DNA from: Dermacentor variabilis
Lineage: Eukaryota; Arthropoda; Arachnida; Ixodida; Ixodidae
Direction of reading: 5' to 3'
NCBI RefSeq assembly: GCF_050947875.1
Contig: NC_134574.1
Coordinates: forward strand, 153,054,434 to 153,118,433
DNA: 64,000 nucleotides
In this document: piece after piece, positions 23,568 to 34,267 of the stretch
How positions within the stretch are numbered: the stretch's first letter is position 1
Layout: every line of letters starts with the position of its first letter
Notes under the pieces: generated by a model
What the model saw: only the letters and a program-made list of their open reading frames with translations
Database searches by the model: none
Told to the model about the DNA's origin: nothing
Position numbers and translations under genes: made by a program

Positions 23568-26500
23568 GTGTGTCGGTGCCACATGTCAATTGCGACGTGT
23601 CTCTCTCTCCCTTTCTCTCTCTCTCTCTCTCTCTCTTTTGTCCGAATAAACCGGGCTTTCCATTGCCGTAACAACTCCAAGAAAGTCACTACGCTCGTTC
23701 GCCGAGAACAGGTGACGGCGATCCACGACATCGAAACTTCTCCCCCCTCGGGCATCCCCCACGTTTTCGTGGAGATCATCCCGACGCGCACGTCAGATCC
23801 CAGCCTATTCATCCTCAACGTATACGTCGCCCCGCATGCAGACCCGAAGCTCGATGCGCTTTTTCGCTCGGCCCTCAAAGTCAGCCGCGACTGCCCCCTG
23901 CTCATCGTTGGGGACTTCAACGCCGGTCATACTCTGTGGGGATACCTGGGCGACACCCGCAAGGGTAGACATCTAGCAGAAGCCGCGCAAGAGTTGGGCC
24001 TCACGCTAATCAACGATACTACCACCCGCACCAGAATCGGCAGCCGAGGTCAGGTAGACACTAACCCGGACCTGACGTTCGTCGACCACTCGCAAGACTA
24101 CGCCTGGACGAACACCGGCGAAACTCTGGGAAGCGACCACTGCATCCTTCACCCGGAAATCTATGCACGCGGCAAGCGTCGGCGGAAGCATCGCTTCTCG
24201 GTTACAAACTGGGACAAATTCCGCGAGTCCAGAAGAATGCGAGCCAGTGAGGGATCCATCGCCACTATCTCATCCTGGACGAGCCGACTCCTGGCCGACG
24301 TGGAAGAGCATACGAAACATCTTGACCCGGAAGACGCCCCGGAAACCTCCAACGTCGACAGCAGGCTGCTCCACATGTGGCAGGCAAGGTCGAGCATGCT
24401 CCGGCGTTGGCAACGGCAGGGGAAAGATAACCAAGCCCTAAAAGAAAGAATCACTAGACTCGACGCAGAGATCTCCGATCACGCGACCGAGGTCACCCGG
24501 CAGCAATGGTACCAAATATGTGATCGCATGAGGGGACGCCTCAGCGCAGCCCGGACGTGGCACCTCCTACGCCACCTCCTGGATCCGGACACCACCAGGG
24601 CCGAAGGCAGAAGAAACATGGCCAAGTTAATCCACAGGCATGCTCAGGACCCGGGGGCGTTCCTGGCCGAGATGCGAGACAAGTACATCAGCCCGCAACT
24701 CAAGACACCGTTACCTGCGGCCTACCAGGGCCGGCCGAACGCGCACATAGACGAAGACATTACGTTCGCTGAGGTGTCGGCAGCCGCCTACAAGCTGCGG
24801 ACGAACTCGGCGCCGGGTTCAGACCGTGTTACCAACAAGATCCTACGCAACCTGGACGAGGCCGCAATGGAGCAGCTCACCCAGTTCATGAACGAATGCT
24901 GGAAGACGGGCGCCATCCCGGAAGAGTGGAAGACGTCAACGATCGTTTTTATACCAAAACCAGGCAAACCACTCAATGCGGACAACCTCAGGCCGATTTC
25001 ACTCACATCATGCGTCGGCAAACTGACGGTCCTAGACCGTCTCAATGAACACGTAGAAGATGGGGACGAGTTCCCCCACTCTATGTTTGGTTTCAGGCCA
25101 CACCTGTCCTCCCAAGATGTGCTCCTTCAGTTAAAAAGGCAGGTGATGCAACCCGAAAGTCCGGCGGACGCTCGCCGATTCCGGTGCCTCCTGGGCCTCG
25201 ACCTGAAGAAGGCCTTCGACAATGTTGCCCACGCAGCGGTGCTCGAGGGCCTGACCCAACTGGGGGTTGGAAACCGAGCATACCAATACGTCCGAAACTT
25301 TCTCACCGACCGGAAGTGCCGGATCAAAGTCGGCGAACATGAAACTGAATTTATAGAGCTGGGGTGCCGAGGCACGCCGCAGGGATCAGTCATCTCCCCT
25401 TTTCTCTTTAACGCGGCGATGCGCGGGCTCCCGGAACTGCTGTGCTCTATCCCTGGTCTTCACCACAGCCTCTACGCTGATGACGTGACGTTATGGGCAG
25501 CGGCGGATGATCCACAAATTCTACAAGAGATCATGCAACGCTGCATCGACGTCGTACAAGCTTATGCGGAGTCGAGGGGCCTGACGTGCTCACCGGAAAA
25601 ATCCGAATACCTCCTGATCAAGCCCGGCAGAAGTAGCTGTCCCAGAGGATTACCACGGAGAAGGCGCTTCCTTGAACTTAAGGTCGGAGAACTTACCATC
25701 CCGGAGCGCCCCAGTATCAAAATATTGGGGCTAGACTTTCAGAACACGCTGCGCTGCGGGCTCATGTTAAAGAAACTCCAGAGGGCGACCAACTACACAC
25801 TACAGCTCATTCGCCGGGTGGCTAATCGGCACCACGGCATGGGCGAGGGCGTTATGCTTCGACTTGTGCAGGCATACATAACCAGCAGAACCATGTACTC
25901 GACACCATATGTCAAACTCTCAGCCACGGACTTAGCCAAATTAAACACCATGATCCGACGTAGCACAAAGGCAGCCTTGGGCCTTCCGGACCACGCGGCC
26001 ACCGCAAGGCTAGAGGCCTTAGGCATGCATAACACGATCGAGGAGCTCTTAGACGCTCACCACACAGCCCAAGTCCGTCGTCTCTCGCTAACCCCGGCTG
26101 GCCGCACAGTCCTCCGGAAGCTCAGTCTCGAGGCTATCCCCGAGGGGACAGAGTACATTACGATTCCGCGAAAGGTCAGGGGGCATATTTATGCCCCACC
26201 TCTACCCCGAAATATGGACCCCGAGTTCCATCAGGGCCGTCGGCAGGCCCGTAGTGAAGCCATTTGGCGATGCTACGGCTCGCAAGATGGAGTGGTCTAC
26301 ACAGACGCAGCCAGACACTCTCGGGGCGACCTCATGACCGCGGTGGTAGCGGATCACAACGGAGGACTGATAGAACATACAAGAATCACGGCTGGCCGAG
26401 TGGTGGAAGCGGAGGAAACCGCAATTGCCGTGACCATGCATGCGGAAGCGAATACCGTCATCAGCGACAGCAAGCAGGCCATCGGCAATTTCGTCCGTGG

Positions 26501-26696
26501 TAGAATTTGCAAACAGGCGTACCATGTCCTCACACGACGCCCCCTAAGCGGCTTGAAAACCCTCGTGTGGACCCCCGCTCACGCGGCTGTGCCCGGCAAC
26601 GCGTCGGCTCACAGTTTGGCTCGAGATATCGCGCGCCGAGCCTCGTCCGCGGATGCGAACGAGGCTCGGCGCGCGAGATCTCGAGGAGGAGAATGA
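23568..26696 (+). CDS. LINE polyprotein: endonuclease (partial), RT, RNase H
   Basis: This open frame has 1042 codons; the first 25 or so are microsatellite-derived and not part of the LINE. The endonuclease retains LLIVGDFNAGHTLWGY (about residues 110-126) and the terminal GSDHCILHPEI (about 190-200), but lacks its N-terminus with the QE block. Reverse transcriptase spans about residues 400-700: NSAPGSDRVTN, NLRPISLTSCVGKL, LGLDLKKAFDNVAH, GTPQGSVISPFLFN and the catalytic HSLYADDVTLW. RNase H spans about 900-1035: VVYTDAARHS, EAEETAIAVTM, VISDSKQAIGNF and VWTPAHAAVPGNASAHSLA. An in-frame TGA at 26694-26696 separates it from the frame 26697-27113, which continues in the same phase. The sequence is much better kept than the other LINEs here, suggesting a recent insertion. 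Confidence 0.8.
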   Translation: MCRCHMSIATCLSLPFSLSLSLSFVRINRAFHCRNNSKKVTTLVRREQVTAIHDIETSPPSGIPHVFVEIIPTRTSDPSLFILNVYVAPHADPKLDALFRSALKVSRDCPLLIVGDFNAGHTLWGYLGDTRKGRHLAEAAQELGLTLINDTTTRTRIGSRGQVDTNPDLTFVDHSQDYAWTNTGETLGSDHCILHPEIYARGKRRRKHRFSVTNWDKFRESRRMRASEGSIATISSWTSRLLADVEEHTKHLDPEDAPETSNVDSRLLHMWQARSSMLRRWQRQGKDNQALKERITRLDAEISDHATEVTRQQWYQICDRMRGRLSAARTWHLLRHLLDPDTTRAEGRRNMAKLIHRHAQDPGAFLAEMRDKYISPQLKTPLPAAYQGRPNAHIDEDITFAEVSAAAYKLRTNSAPGSDRVTNKILRNLDEAAMEQLTQFMNECWKTGAIPEEWKTSTIVFIPKPGKPLNADNLRPISLTSCVGKLTVLDRLNEHVEDGDEFPHSMFGFRPHLSSQDVLLQLKRQVMQPESPADARRFRCLLGLDLKKAFDNVAHAAVLEGLTQLGVGNRAYQYVRNFLTDRKCRIKVGEHETEFIELGCRGTPQGSVISPFLFNAAMRGLPELLCSIPGLHHSLYADDVTLWAAADDPQILQEIMQRCIDVVQAYAESRGLTCSPEKSEYLLIKPGRSSCPRGLPRRRRFLELKVGELTIPERPSIKILGLDFQNTLRCGLMLKKLQRATNYTLQLIRRVANRHHGMGEGVMLRLVQAYITSRTMYSTPYVKLSATDLAKLNTMIRRSTKAALGLPDHAATARLEALGMHNTIEELLDAHHTAQVRRLSLTPAGRTVLRKLSLEAIPEGTEYITIPRKVRGHIYAPPLPRNMDPEFHQGRRQARSEAIWRCYGSQDGVVYTDAARHSRGDLMTAVVADHNGGLIEHTRITAGRVVEAEETAIAVTMHAEANTVISDSKQAIGNFVRGRICKQAYHVLTRRPLSGLKTLVWTPAHAAVPGNASAHSLARDIARRASSADANEARRARSRGGE
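23604..23637. repeat. (CT)n microsatellite
   Basis: CT-rich run just before the truncated 5' end of the I-group LINE. Confidence 0.9.
26620..26685. repeat. 27-bp inverted repeat inside the LINE
   Basis: The arms are 26620-26646 (starting CTCGAGATATCGCGCGCC) and 26659-26685; they pair at 26 of 27 positions, with a 12-base loop. A 29-bp direct duplication starting GATCTCGAGGAGGAG follows (26677 and 26706). Confidence 0.85.
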
Positions 26697-27113
26697 ATGA
26701 GGAGTGATCTCGAGGAGGAGGTGAATGAGGAGGAGAGACACGAGGAACCCTGCGAGACTTATTATGAAATAGCCCATCGGTATCGCTTGAGGCGTCGCGC
26801 GCTCCCACCACCGGCCAAGCAACTCGACAAAACGCAAGCGGTCGCGTTTCGGCGGCTTCAGACAAATACATACCCGCACCCAAAATGCATTAACAAAATC
26901 ACAGGGCGCAGGGAAAGCAACAAATGTAGGCTCTGTTCAGAAACAGGAACACTCACACACATAATGTTGGAATGCACCTCGCTCCCGTTCTCTCATCCCC
27001 CCGTCAGCAGCGAGACTGACTGGACAGCCTGGCTCAGTTCCGGGGACGTCGACCGACAACTTGAACTGGTGGACTGGGCGGAAAAGGCCAAGCAGGCCCA
27101 GGGCCTTACTTGA
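26697..27113 (+). CDS. LINE polyprotein C-terminal part with CCHC-like motif
   Basis: This is the same frame as 23568-26696, separated by one TGA. It contains the usual post-RNase-H region (LRRRALPPPAKQL, QTNTYPHPKCIN) and a zinc-knuckle-like CRLCSETGTLTHIMLEC, then ends at TGA (27111-27113) shortly before the polyadenylation signal. It belongs to the I-group LINE and not to a separate gene. Confidence 0.75.
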   Translation: MRSDLEEEVNEEERHEEPCETYYEIAHRYRLRRRALPPPAKQLDKTQAVAFRRLQTNTYPHPKCINKITGRRESNKCRLCSETGTLTHIMLECTSLPFSHPPVSSETDWTAWLSSGDVDRQLELVDWAEKAKQAQGLT

Positions 27114-27304
27114 GCCCTAACCCTCAGCCACGTCCCTCTTTACCCTTCCCCCTTTCAATAAAGTTTATCTCCTCCTCCTCCTCCTTCTCCTTGGTCTTAT
27201 TTTCTTTTTTCCTACAAGTGCATTTTCTGTTGTCACTCGTTTTTGTCATATCATGTGCCCTGTTTAGGTACGTGTATTTATGAATTCGTTTTTAAGCAAG
27301 CAAT

Positions 27305-27319
27305 AGTGCTGTGGTACGT
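27305..27319. repeat. Left 15-bp target-site duplication
   Basis: AGTGCTGTGGTACGT, identical to 29100-29114. Confidence 0.85.
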
Positions 27320-29099
27320 GATGATGTGTGGTGCTTTATGGCGCAAGGGCCAGGTATGGCCAAAGAGCGCCATGACAAAGGTGATGTTAACGGTGTATTG
27401 TGAATGGTGTAGACAATGAATTAGATAATGAATTTCTCGTGGTATTGTGACGTGGCTCTAAAAAGGCCTAAAATCGGTTGCTGTGGATAGCGTAAAATAT
27501 TTAGTTGCTAAAATAATGACACTGACTAAGCAGTGCTGTGGGCTATGGTAACGGGGTTTCGTTAAAAGCATGGCGCAATAAAACATAACGTTGACGCTTT
27601 AGCTTCAGTAATTGAGTCCAGGGGCTGTTATAGGTGCGCTAAAAATTCCCTGGCCGAATGATTTCCAGAGTGTCCGTTTCAGCTAAAAGCTCTAAGACTA
27701 GTTTCGGATTAAAAAGTGGTTCATTGCTAAGAAAAAAATTCGGGTGAAGAGGAATATTTTCGCGATATGCAGAAATGAAATACCTTTTTCTCTGTGCTTC
27801 TATTACAGGGCATTGAATAAGAACGTGCAGGACTGTGAGATTTTGGCCGCACTTACTACAAGTCGGAGGATACCCCCCATGTCAAGAGGTAAGAGTGAGT
27901 GCCGTAAGTGTGTCCTATTCTTAATCGGCAAAGGAGCACTTCGTGATATGCTGATGTTTTCTCCGATACCCAATATCCTAATTTGGGTTTTATCAACGGC
28001 AGTTTATTTGATATCTGAGCATTCCACTGTTGCTGCCAGTGTATTTTCAGCTTGTGACGCAAGTATGCTTTAACATATGTGGCTGGGATAAGTATGTTTA
28101 TGTCCGTGTCACTAAAAGCTACTGAAGTAGCTTTCTCGTCAGCAGCTTCGTTGCCTTTTATACCACTGTGGCCAGGTACCCGGCATAGGATGATCATTTG
28201 TTTAGCACTATAAGCTGAGCATAGCAATGTATACATTTCATTAAAGACAGTGTTTTTATGTATACGTACATTCATTAGGGCTCGGACTACACTCAATGAG
28301 CCTGTGAACACAATAGCCCTAGTCAGATTCGTTTGCTTGAAGTGCTTTACTGCAGAGAGTATTGCATACGCTTCCGCTGTAAAAATACATGTATGTGGGT
28401 TCAATGTACCGGATATTAAAAATGATGGTCCTAGTGCTGCTTAAGCAACACCAGAAGGGAACTTAGAGGCATCCGTGTAAAATTCAGCGCAAGAATACTT
28501 CTCCTGAAGCTCAAGAAAATGTGAGCGTATGTGTGCCTCAGGTGCTCGTTTTGATATTTATGCAAACGACACGTCACATTCGATAGCCTTCCACTCCCAA
28601 GGCGGTGGAAGCCGCGTAGTTGCCATTATGGCATTCTCTAAAATCGACGCGCCCGTTTCTTCGGACAATGCTTCCAACCGAAGGGACAGAGGAGGTCTAG
28701 TGCCTGGGCGGTTACGGAAAAGCAAAGCCGTAGACAGGTCGTGAATGACTGAATGACATGGATGATGGAAATCTGATTTCACTGTGAGGGCGTAAGAAAG
28801 ACTTAAATATGTTCTTTGAAGATGTAGGGATCATTCGCTAGATTCAGCATACAGGCTTTCTACGGGGCTAGTCCTGAACGCACCACTAACGAGAAGGATA
28901 CCCAAGTGGTGGACGGAATCGAGCATCTTCAAAGCACTAGGCGTGGCATAGTTATACACAATGGCTCCGTAGTCTAGGCGCGACCGTATAAGACTTTTGT
29001 ACAAGCTCAAGAGGCATCGTCTGTCACTTCCCCAAGATATGCGGGACAAGAGCTTCAGTAGATTCATTGTCCTCAAGCACTTCAGTTTCAAAGCACTTC
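27320..29099 (-). mobile_element. RNase-H LINE, 5'-truncated, with 15-bp target-site duplication
   Basis: The minus strand gives an RT thumb (MNLLKLLSRISWGSDR, LIRSRLDYGAIVYN, GAFRTSPVESLY; 29091-28831). A degraded spacer follows, then RNase H (28404-27856) with FTAEAYAIL, RVPGHSGIKGNEAADE and LLCRLRIGHTYGTHSYLL. The 3' region ends with the tick-typical GGCCATACCTGGCCCTTGCG and a CATCATC end. The 15-mer AGTGCTGTGGTACGT flanks both sides (27305-27319 and 29100-29114). The frame is broken, so the copy is inactive. Confidence 0.85.
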
Positions 29100-29114
29100 A
29101 GTGCTGTGGTACGT
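29100..29114. repeat. Right 15-bp target-site duplication
   Basis: AGTGCTGTGGTACGT, identical to 27305-27319. Confidence 0.85.
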
Positions 29115-29150
29115 CATTTATACGTACAATGGTACGTCATTGTTACCTTA

Positions 29151-29380
29151 TACAGAGTGTTCCAGCTAACCTTATCAAAGCTCTTAAAAATTATATAGAA
29201 TATAGAACGACGCAACCAATGGTATTCTGTCAGCACTGACGTACTGCACCAGGAGGATTTCTTTCGTAATTGAACTATCGATAATTAGATTAAATTTAAT
29301 TACCGAGCTTAATTAATTAAGAATAATATAGGTCGCACTTACCCATTCTATCATGGATTCAAATCAACTAGCCCGTCAAC
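29151..29380 (+). mobile_element. Fragment of a GTGTTCCAGCTAAC-ended element
   Basis: The end TATACAGAGTGTTCCAGCTA at 29151 matches the inverted end of the foldback at 17681. The remainder up to 29380 is AT-rich and runs straight into the minisatellite. No opposite end is seen. Confidence 0.4.
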
Positions 29381-29381
29381 A

Positions 29382-31268
29382 TGTATGGGGAGTGGCTTAA
29401 CGTCCGCTTCACCTCCACAGCGGGTCAACCCGGCATTGCACTATTTTCGGGATCGACCCACGTATGGGGAGTGCTTAACGTGCGCTTCACCTCCGCCGCG
29501 GGTCGGCCCGGCATTGCGCTATCTCCGAGATCGACCAACGTATGGGGAGTCGCTTAACGTCCGCTTCTCTTCCGCAGCGGGTCAACCCGGCATTGCGCTA
29601 TCTCCGAGATCGACCCACGTATGGGGAGTGGCTTAACGTCCGCTTCACCTCCGCCTCGGGTCGGCCCGGCGTTGCACTATTTTCGGTATAGACCCACGTA
29701 TAGGGAGTGGCTTAACGTCCGCTTCTCCTCCGCAGCGGGTCAACCCGGCATTGCACTATTTTCGGGATCGACCCACTTATGGGAAGTGCTTAACGTCCGC
29801 TTCACCTCCGCCGCGGGTCGGCCCGGCGTTGCACTATTTTCGGGATAGACCCACGTATAGGGAGTGCTTAACGTGCGCTTCACCTCCGCCGCGGGTCGGC
29901 CCGGCATTGCACTATTTTCGGCATCGACCCATGTATGGAGAGTGCTTAACGCCGGCTCCACCTCCGCCGCGGGTCGGTCCGACATTGCACTATTTTCGGG
30001 ATCGACTCATGTATGAGGAGTGCTTAACGCCGGCATCACCTCCGCCGCGGGTCGGTCCGGCATTGATCTATCTCCGGGGTCGACCCACCTATGGGGAGTG
30101 CTTAACGCCCGCTTCACCTCCGCCGCGGGTCAAACCGGCATTGCACTATTTTCGGGATCGACCCACGTATGGGAAGTGCTTAACGTCCGCTTCACCTCCG
30201 CCGCGGGTCGGCCCGGCGTTGCACTATTTTCGGGATAGACCCACGTATAGGGAGTGCTTAACGTGCGCTTCACCTCCACCGCGGGTCGGCCCGGCATTGC
30301 ACTATTTTCGGCATCGACCCACCTATGGGGAGTGCTTAACGCCCGCTTCACCTCCGCCGCGGGTCGGTCCGACATTGCACTATTTTCGGGATCGACTCAT
30401 GTATGAGGAGTGCTTAACGCCGGCATCACCTCCGCCGCGGGTCGGTCCGGCATTGATCTATCTCCGGGGTCGACCCACCTATGGGGAGTGCTTAACGCCC
30501 GCTTCACCTCCGCCGCGGGTCAAACCGGCATTGCACTATTTTCGGGATCGACCCACGTATGGGAAGTGCTTAACGTCCGCTTCACCTCCGCCGCGGGTCG
30601 GCCCGGCGTTGCACTATTTTCGGGATAGACCCACGTATAGGGAGTGCTTAACGTGCGCTTCACCTCCACCGCGGGTCGGCCCGGCATTGCACTATTTTCG
30701 GCATCGACCCACCTATGGGGAGTGCTTAACGCCCGCTTCACCTCCGCCGCGGGTCGGTCCGACATTGCACTATTTTCGGGATCGACTCATGTATGAGGAG
30801 TGCTTAACGCCGGCATCACCTCCGCCGCGGGTCGGTCCGGCATTGATCTATCTCCGGGGTCGACCCACCTATGGGGAGTGCTTAACGCCCGCTTCACCTC
30901 CGCCGCGGGTCAAACCGGCATTGCACTATTTTCGGGATCGACCCACGTATGGGAAGTGCTTAACGTCCGCTTCACCTCCGCCGCGGGTCGGCCCGGCGTT
31001 GCACTATTTTCGGGATAGACCCACGTATAGGGAGTGCTTAACGTGCGCTTCACCTCCACCGCGGGTCGGCCCGGCATTGCACTATTTTCGGCATCGACCC
31101 ACCTATGGGGAGTGCTTAACGCCCGCTTCACCTCCACCGCGGGTCGGCCCGGCATTGCACTATTTTCGGCATCGACCCACCTATGGGGAGTGCTTAACGC
31201 CCGCTTCACCTCCACCGCGGGTCGGTCCGGCATTGCGCTATCTCCGAGATCGACCCACGTATGGGGAA
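29382..31268. repeat. 78-bp minisatellite with 390-bp higher-order repeat
   Basis: About 24 tandem units of 78 bp (a few 79), each with ATGGGGAGTGCTTAACG, CTCCGCCGCGGGTCGG and GCACTATTTTCGGGATCGAC. From about 29751 the units form a five-unit block of 390 bp repeated about 3.5 times: segments at 30020, 30410 and 30800 are identical over more than 200 bases. Because 78 is a multiple of three, long open frames (26-residue repeats; 29751-31598) appear on both strands; I do not regard these as genes. Confidence 0.95.
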
Positions 31269-31410
31269 TTTTTTGCTTATAACGACACAAAATTTCTTTG
31301 GACGGTAGAGGTATACAGCTTCGCTGTAAAAAACGCGGGCACGACGGTGTGTCGAGGTGACGAGGGTTACAATGTGGTCTTGTTGGTAATGCATATTCAA
31401 GGAGTTTGCC

Positions 31411-31497
31411 GTAGCGCGATTAAAAGACGGGACAAAAGAAGACACAGTAGCGCTGTGTGTGTACCTGTGTATCTTCTTTTGTCCCATGTTCGCGCTA
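31411..31497. repeat. Hairpin with GGGACAAAAGAAGA arms
   Basis: GTAGCGCGATTAAAAGACGG... is matched by an imperfect reverse complement ending TTCGCGCTAC, around a loop with CGCTGTGTGTGT. I recall similar hairpins as widespread in ticks. The stretch 31500-32283 beyond shows only short unassigned open frames. Confidence 0.55.
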
Positions 31498-32283
31498 CCG
31501 TACACCCCTTGAAGAGCAGACAACGGCGCGTCGAGCAGAGGAGAGCTCGGAGATGCCGGTACGCGTGGATCCACCGGACCGCCGAGACACCGGATTGACC
31601 GAAACTTCAGAAGAAGGCGATGGCAGCGCCGACGCAAATTTCAGCGTATTTTCGCTTCCATCTCGCCGCTTGCGGTTGCCCACGTTGGACCCACCTCCCC
31701 CATTCTAGCACACTCTACTACTGCGTATCAGCCGAGACGGGCCTCTGCGAAAGAGACCAGGATATGCGAGACGCCTTCGTCTTGTTTACAGAGGTGAGTT
31801 TGCCTTGTTTACACTAAAGCAACACTTATCTCGAGTAACACCCCTGTTAGCACTGAGATGCGTACTGGTGGCATGAGAGGTTGTTCACTTGTACGTCTGT
31901 GTCGCGCTGCACATATACGCCAAGAATGTGAACCTACCATCTCGCCCAATTCTCTCTGTTGCCTGTACGATTGTTCTGACTATGGGGCTCTAGAACAGTT
32001 TTCAACGCAGAGTAAATACTAGCGGATACAATTTGTCCTCTGCGCCCTGGTATTTCTCTCCTCTGTTTCTTTTTAAAATCTTTGTCGGTGTTCAGATTTT
32101 TAATGTAACGTTAATGGGAGGTGCTTGTGTTCATTGTTTCGTAGTGTGCAAAAACCCGTCGCGCTCTCGCTTATGAGACAGCTGTGGTAGCTTCAGCATT
32201 TACCGCCCGCAATATCTTCCTTCCTTGGCCTTAGTCGACGTGAGCAATGTAATATTATGCCTGTACGTTTAATAATTGCAGGT

Positions 32284-32565
32284 TTAATAAGCGTAGGTTT
32301 GTACTATCTTTAATCTATACCTTTTATTGAGTTTCATTACGACTATTGCTACCCTCTCGTTGATGCTGTAGAATTCGTCAATGTTGCCCGCTATGTCTTC
32401 ATGGATTAGCAATCCTACCCCATATTGCTTCTTGTCCGGGAGACCTCTATAGCAGAGGGCATGGCCGTTATTCAGCAATGTGCAAGCCTCGCCAGGTCTT
32501 CTAATCTCACTAAGGCCGATAATATCCCAACCAATGTCTGATAGTTCTTCGAAGAGACCTGCTAT
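32284..32565 (-). mobile_element. RTE endonuclease fragment
   Basis: The minus strand contains GWDIIGLSEIRRPGEA, NNGHALCYRGLPDKK and EFYSINERVAIVV, homologous to the endonuclease of RTE copy 1 (GHVLCYRGLAERR, EFYSINERVAGLV). It is a short piece of a related subfamily, cut at a (TA)n run at 32563-32580. 32600-33426 holds nothing recognised. Confidence 0.75.
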
Positions 32566-33426
32566 ATATATATATATATATTGTGCTTGTGTGTAGGGGC
32601 GAATAAGTGGCGTTACCGGTGTATATGTATAGTTTGCTTAACGCAGCGCTCATGCTTCCGTCGAGATACAGGCCACTGCGTTTCACTCTGTCCTTTGTTC
32701 ATTCCTGTGGAGCGACATGTTGCTTCTGTACATGCCTATCGACGCGCAATAAAACATCGTTTGTTAATCAGCGGCCGCGGTGTCCATCTATTACATTCAT
32801 CTCTCCTGCGCGGCAGCTTAAAAAAATATCCCAAGCGCTTCAAGGATCTTCCATGAAATATGTGAGGAATAAGATGACCGCGTCGTTACTTGCCTGCGCT
32901 TGGCCTGCTACCTTCTCGTTTTGCAGCTGCGAATGAGCCGTGTCCTTCGTTTCTTGTGACTTGTTTTCTTCCGCACTATGCTATAGGGAGTGTAGAGTGA
33001 GGCGAACGTCGAGTTGTAATTTTTATATACGTTCTAGCAGGGGCATTTGCCCTTCTCTCTGCATTGCCACAGTTGATTGACGCAGTACCGCAAACACTTT
33101 TGAACGACATGGTTCTCTTTATTCTCATTTTCGTTTTCATTAACATTTTCATTAGTATTCTGAGACCACAATGCACTAAAAATTCTTAGAAAAACAGAAT
33201 TTTTTTAGCAGCTGCCCTGACAGAAAATTTCTGTAAAGCTCTGTTTTCTATTTTGGCTTCTGTTATTTAACAAGTTCTTTCTGTTTCTCATCAAGAGAAA
33301 TTTTGTGTTTAAATATAGTTACTGTTCTTATATTACAGGAAAAGTTCTGTTTTCTGTTTATATATATATTTCGTGAGGGCAGTTGCCTCCCTCACGAAGA
33401 TAATTTTCTTTGTGTCGAAAAAAGGA

Positions 33427-33551
33427 ACAGAAATTCCCATGAAAGTGGAAGCTTGATTGGCTCCAATGTGTCGAAACGTTGACTGCAGCCGATATTCGTT
33501 GCTCGACCAATCTTTATCACTTCAAGCTTCCACTTTCATGGGAATTTCTGT
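33427..33551. repeat. Perfect 30-bp inverted repeat with 65-base loop
   Basis: ACAGAAATTCCCATGAAAGT... (33427-33456) is matched exactly by the reverse complement at 33522-33551. No protein or known site is seen inside. Confidence 0.8.
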
Positions 33552-33754
33552 CCTCTTTGAGTTTTCCATCGCGCGTAACATAATCACTATAATATGACAA
33601 ATATCATGTAAATATGCAGCTGGTCTCAAAACGAAAATTAGGTTCTGTTGTCAAAGCTGAAAATGCTTAACTGTACGCAAAAAAGACAAAGGTCACACGT
33701 ATAGTGCTCTTGTGTGTCTCCGTTCTTACTTTACTCAGTTTTCTTGTGCTATTG

Positions 33755-34267
33755 TTAAAGGGACACTAAATCGAAATAATAAGCCCGTTTAGACTAATGA
33801 AGCATTGTTTGAGAAACCTGCAGGCAGTCATTTCAAAAGAATAGTTTGATTATTAGATGAGAAAATGAAGGTCCAAGTATCAGCATTTGAATTACGCGCC
33901 GAAACCCCAGCGCCGGTACGTCAGCGTGACGTCAGGGATTCCAAAGTATGTTTTCGCATTTGGGCCGCGTTTTCTGAATAAAGGTTCCCGAAACTTGCCA
34001 TGTTTAATATTTGGTTCCTTTCGAACACAATGTAGTCAATCTGTACCGCTATATATAATTAGTAGGCCCTTGAAGATGCCATCAAATTCCAAGACGTCAC
34101 AGCCCCCAGGTTCGGGAACTTAAGTAGGCCTCGCCAGCCGTATTTCGTTCTTGCGCTTTTTCTGGCTTACCAAACGTCTTATCGTTGTAAGAGCGGTGTT
34201 TTTGGTGTTGTAGAACGGTAATTTACTGATGCAGAAGAAATCATTTTTCACTTTAGTGTCCCTTTAA
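33755..34267 (+). mobile_element. TTAA-flanked MITE, copy 1
   Basis: The ends are TTAAAGGGACACTAAA and TTTAGTGTCCCTTTAA, a perfect 16-bp inverted repeat that includes the TTAA target. It is homologous over its whole length to 63308-63820. There is no transposase. A stretch of about 60 residues without stops (KPQRRYVSV to SQSVPLYIISRP) is conserved between the two copies. Confidence 0.85.

Larger units (their letters stand above)
23640..27190 (+). mobile_element. I-group LINE, nearly open, 5'-truncated
   Basis: The element covers the C-terminal two-thirds of an APE endonuclease, RT, RNase H and a cysteine motif, then AATAAAG (27157) and a CTC-repeat tail. RNase H downstream of RT places it in the I group (I/Ingi/R1-like); similar elements abound in tick transcript data. 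The 5' end is lost near 23640, next to a CT microsatellite. Confidence 0.85.

Noticed and set aside
29751..31598. 615-residue open frame with 26-residue repeats
   Set aside because: The 78-bp tandem unit is divisible by three, so any frame open in one unit stays open; both strands show it. No start context or splice signals.
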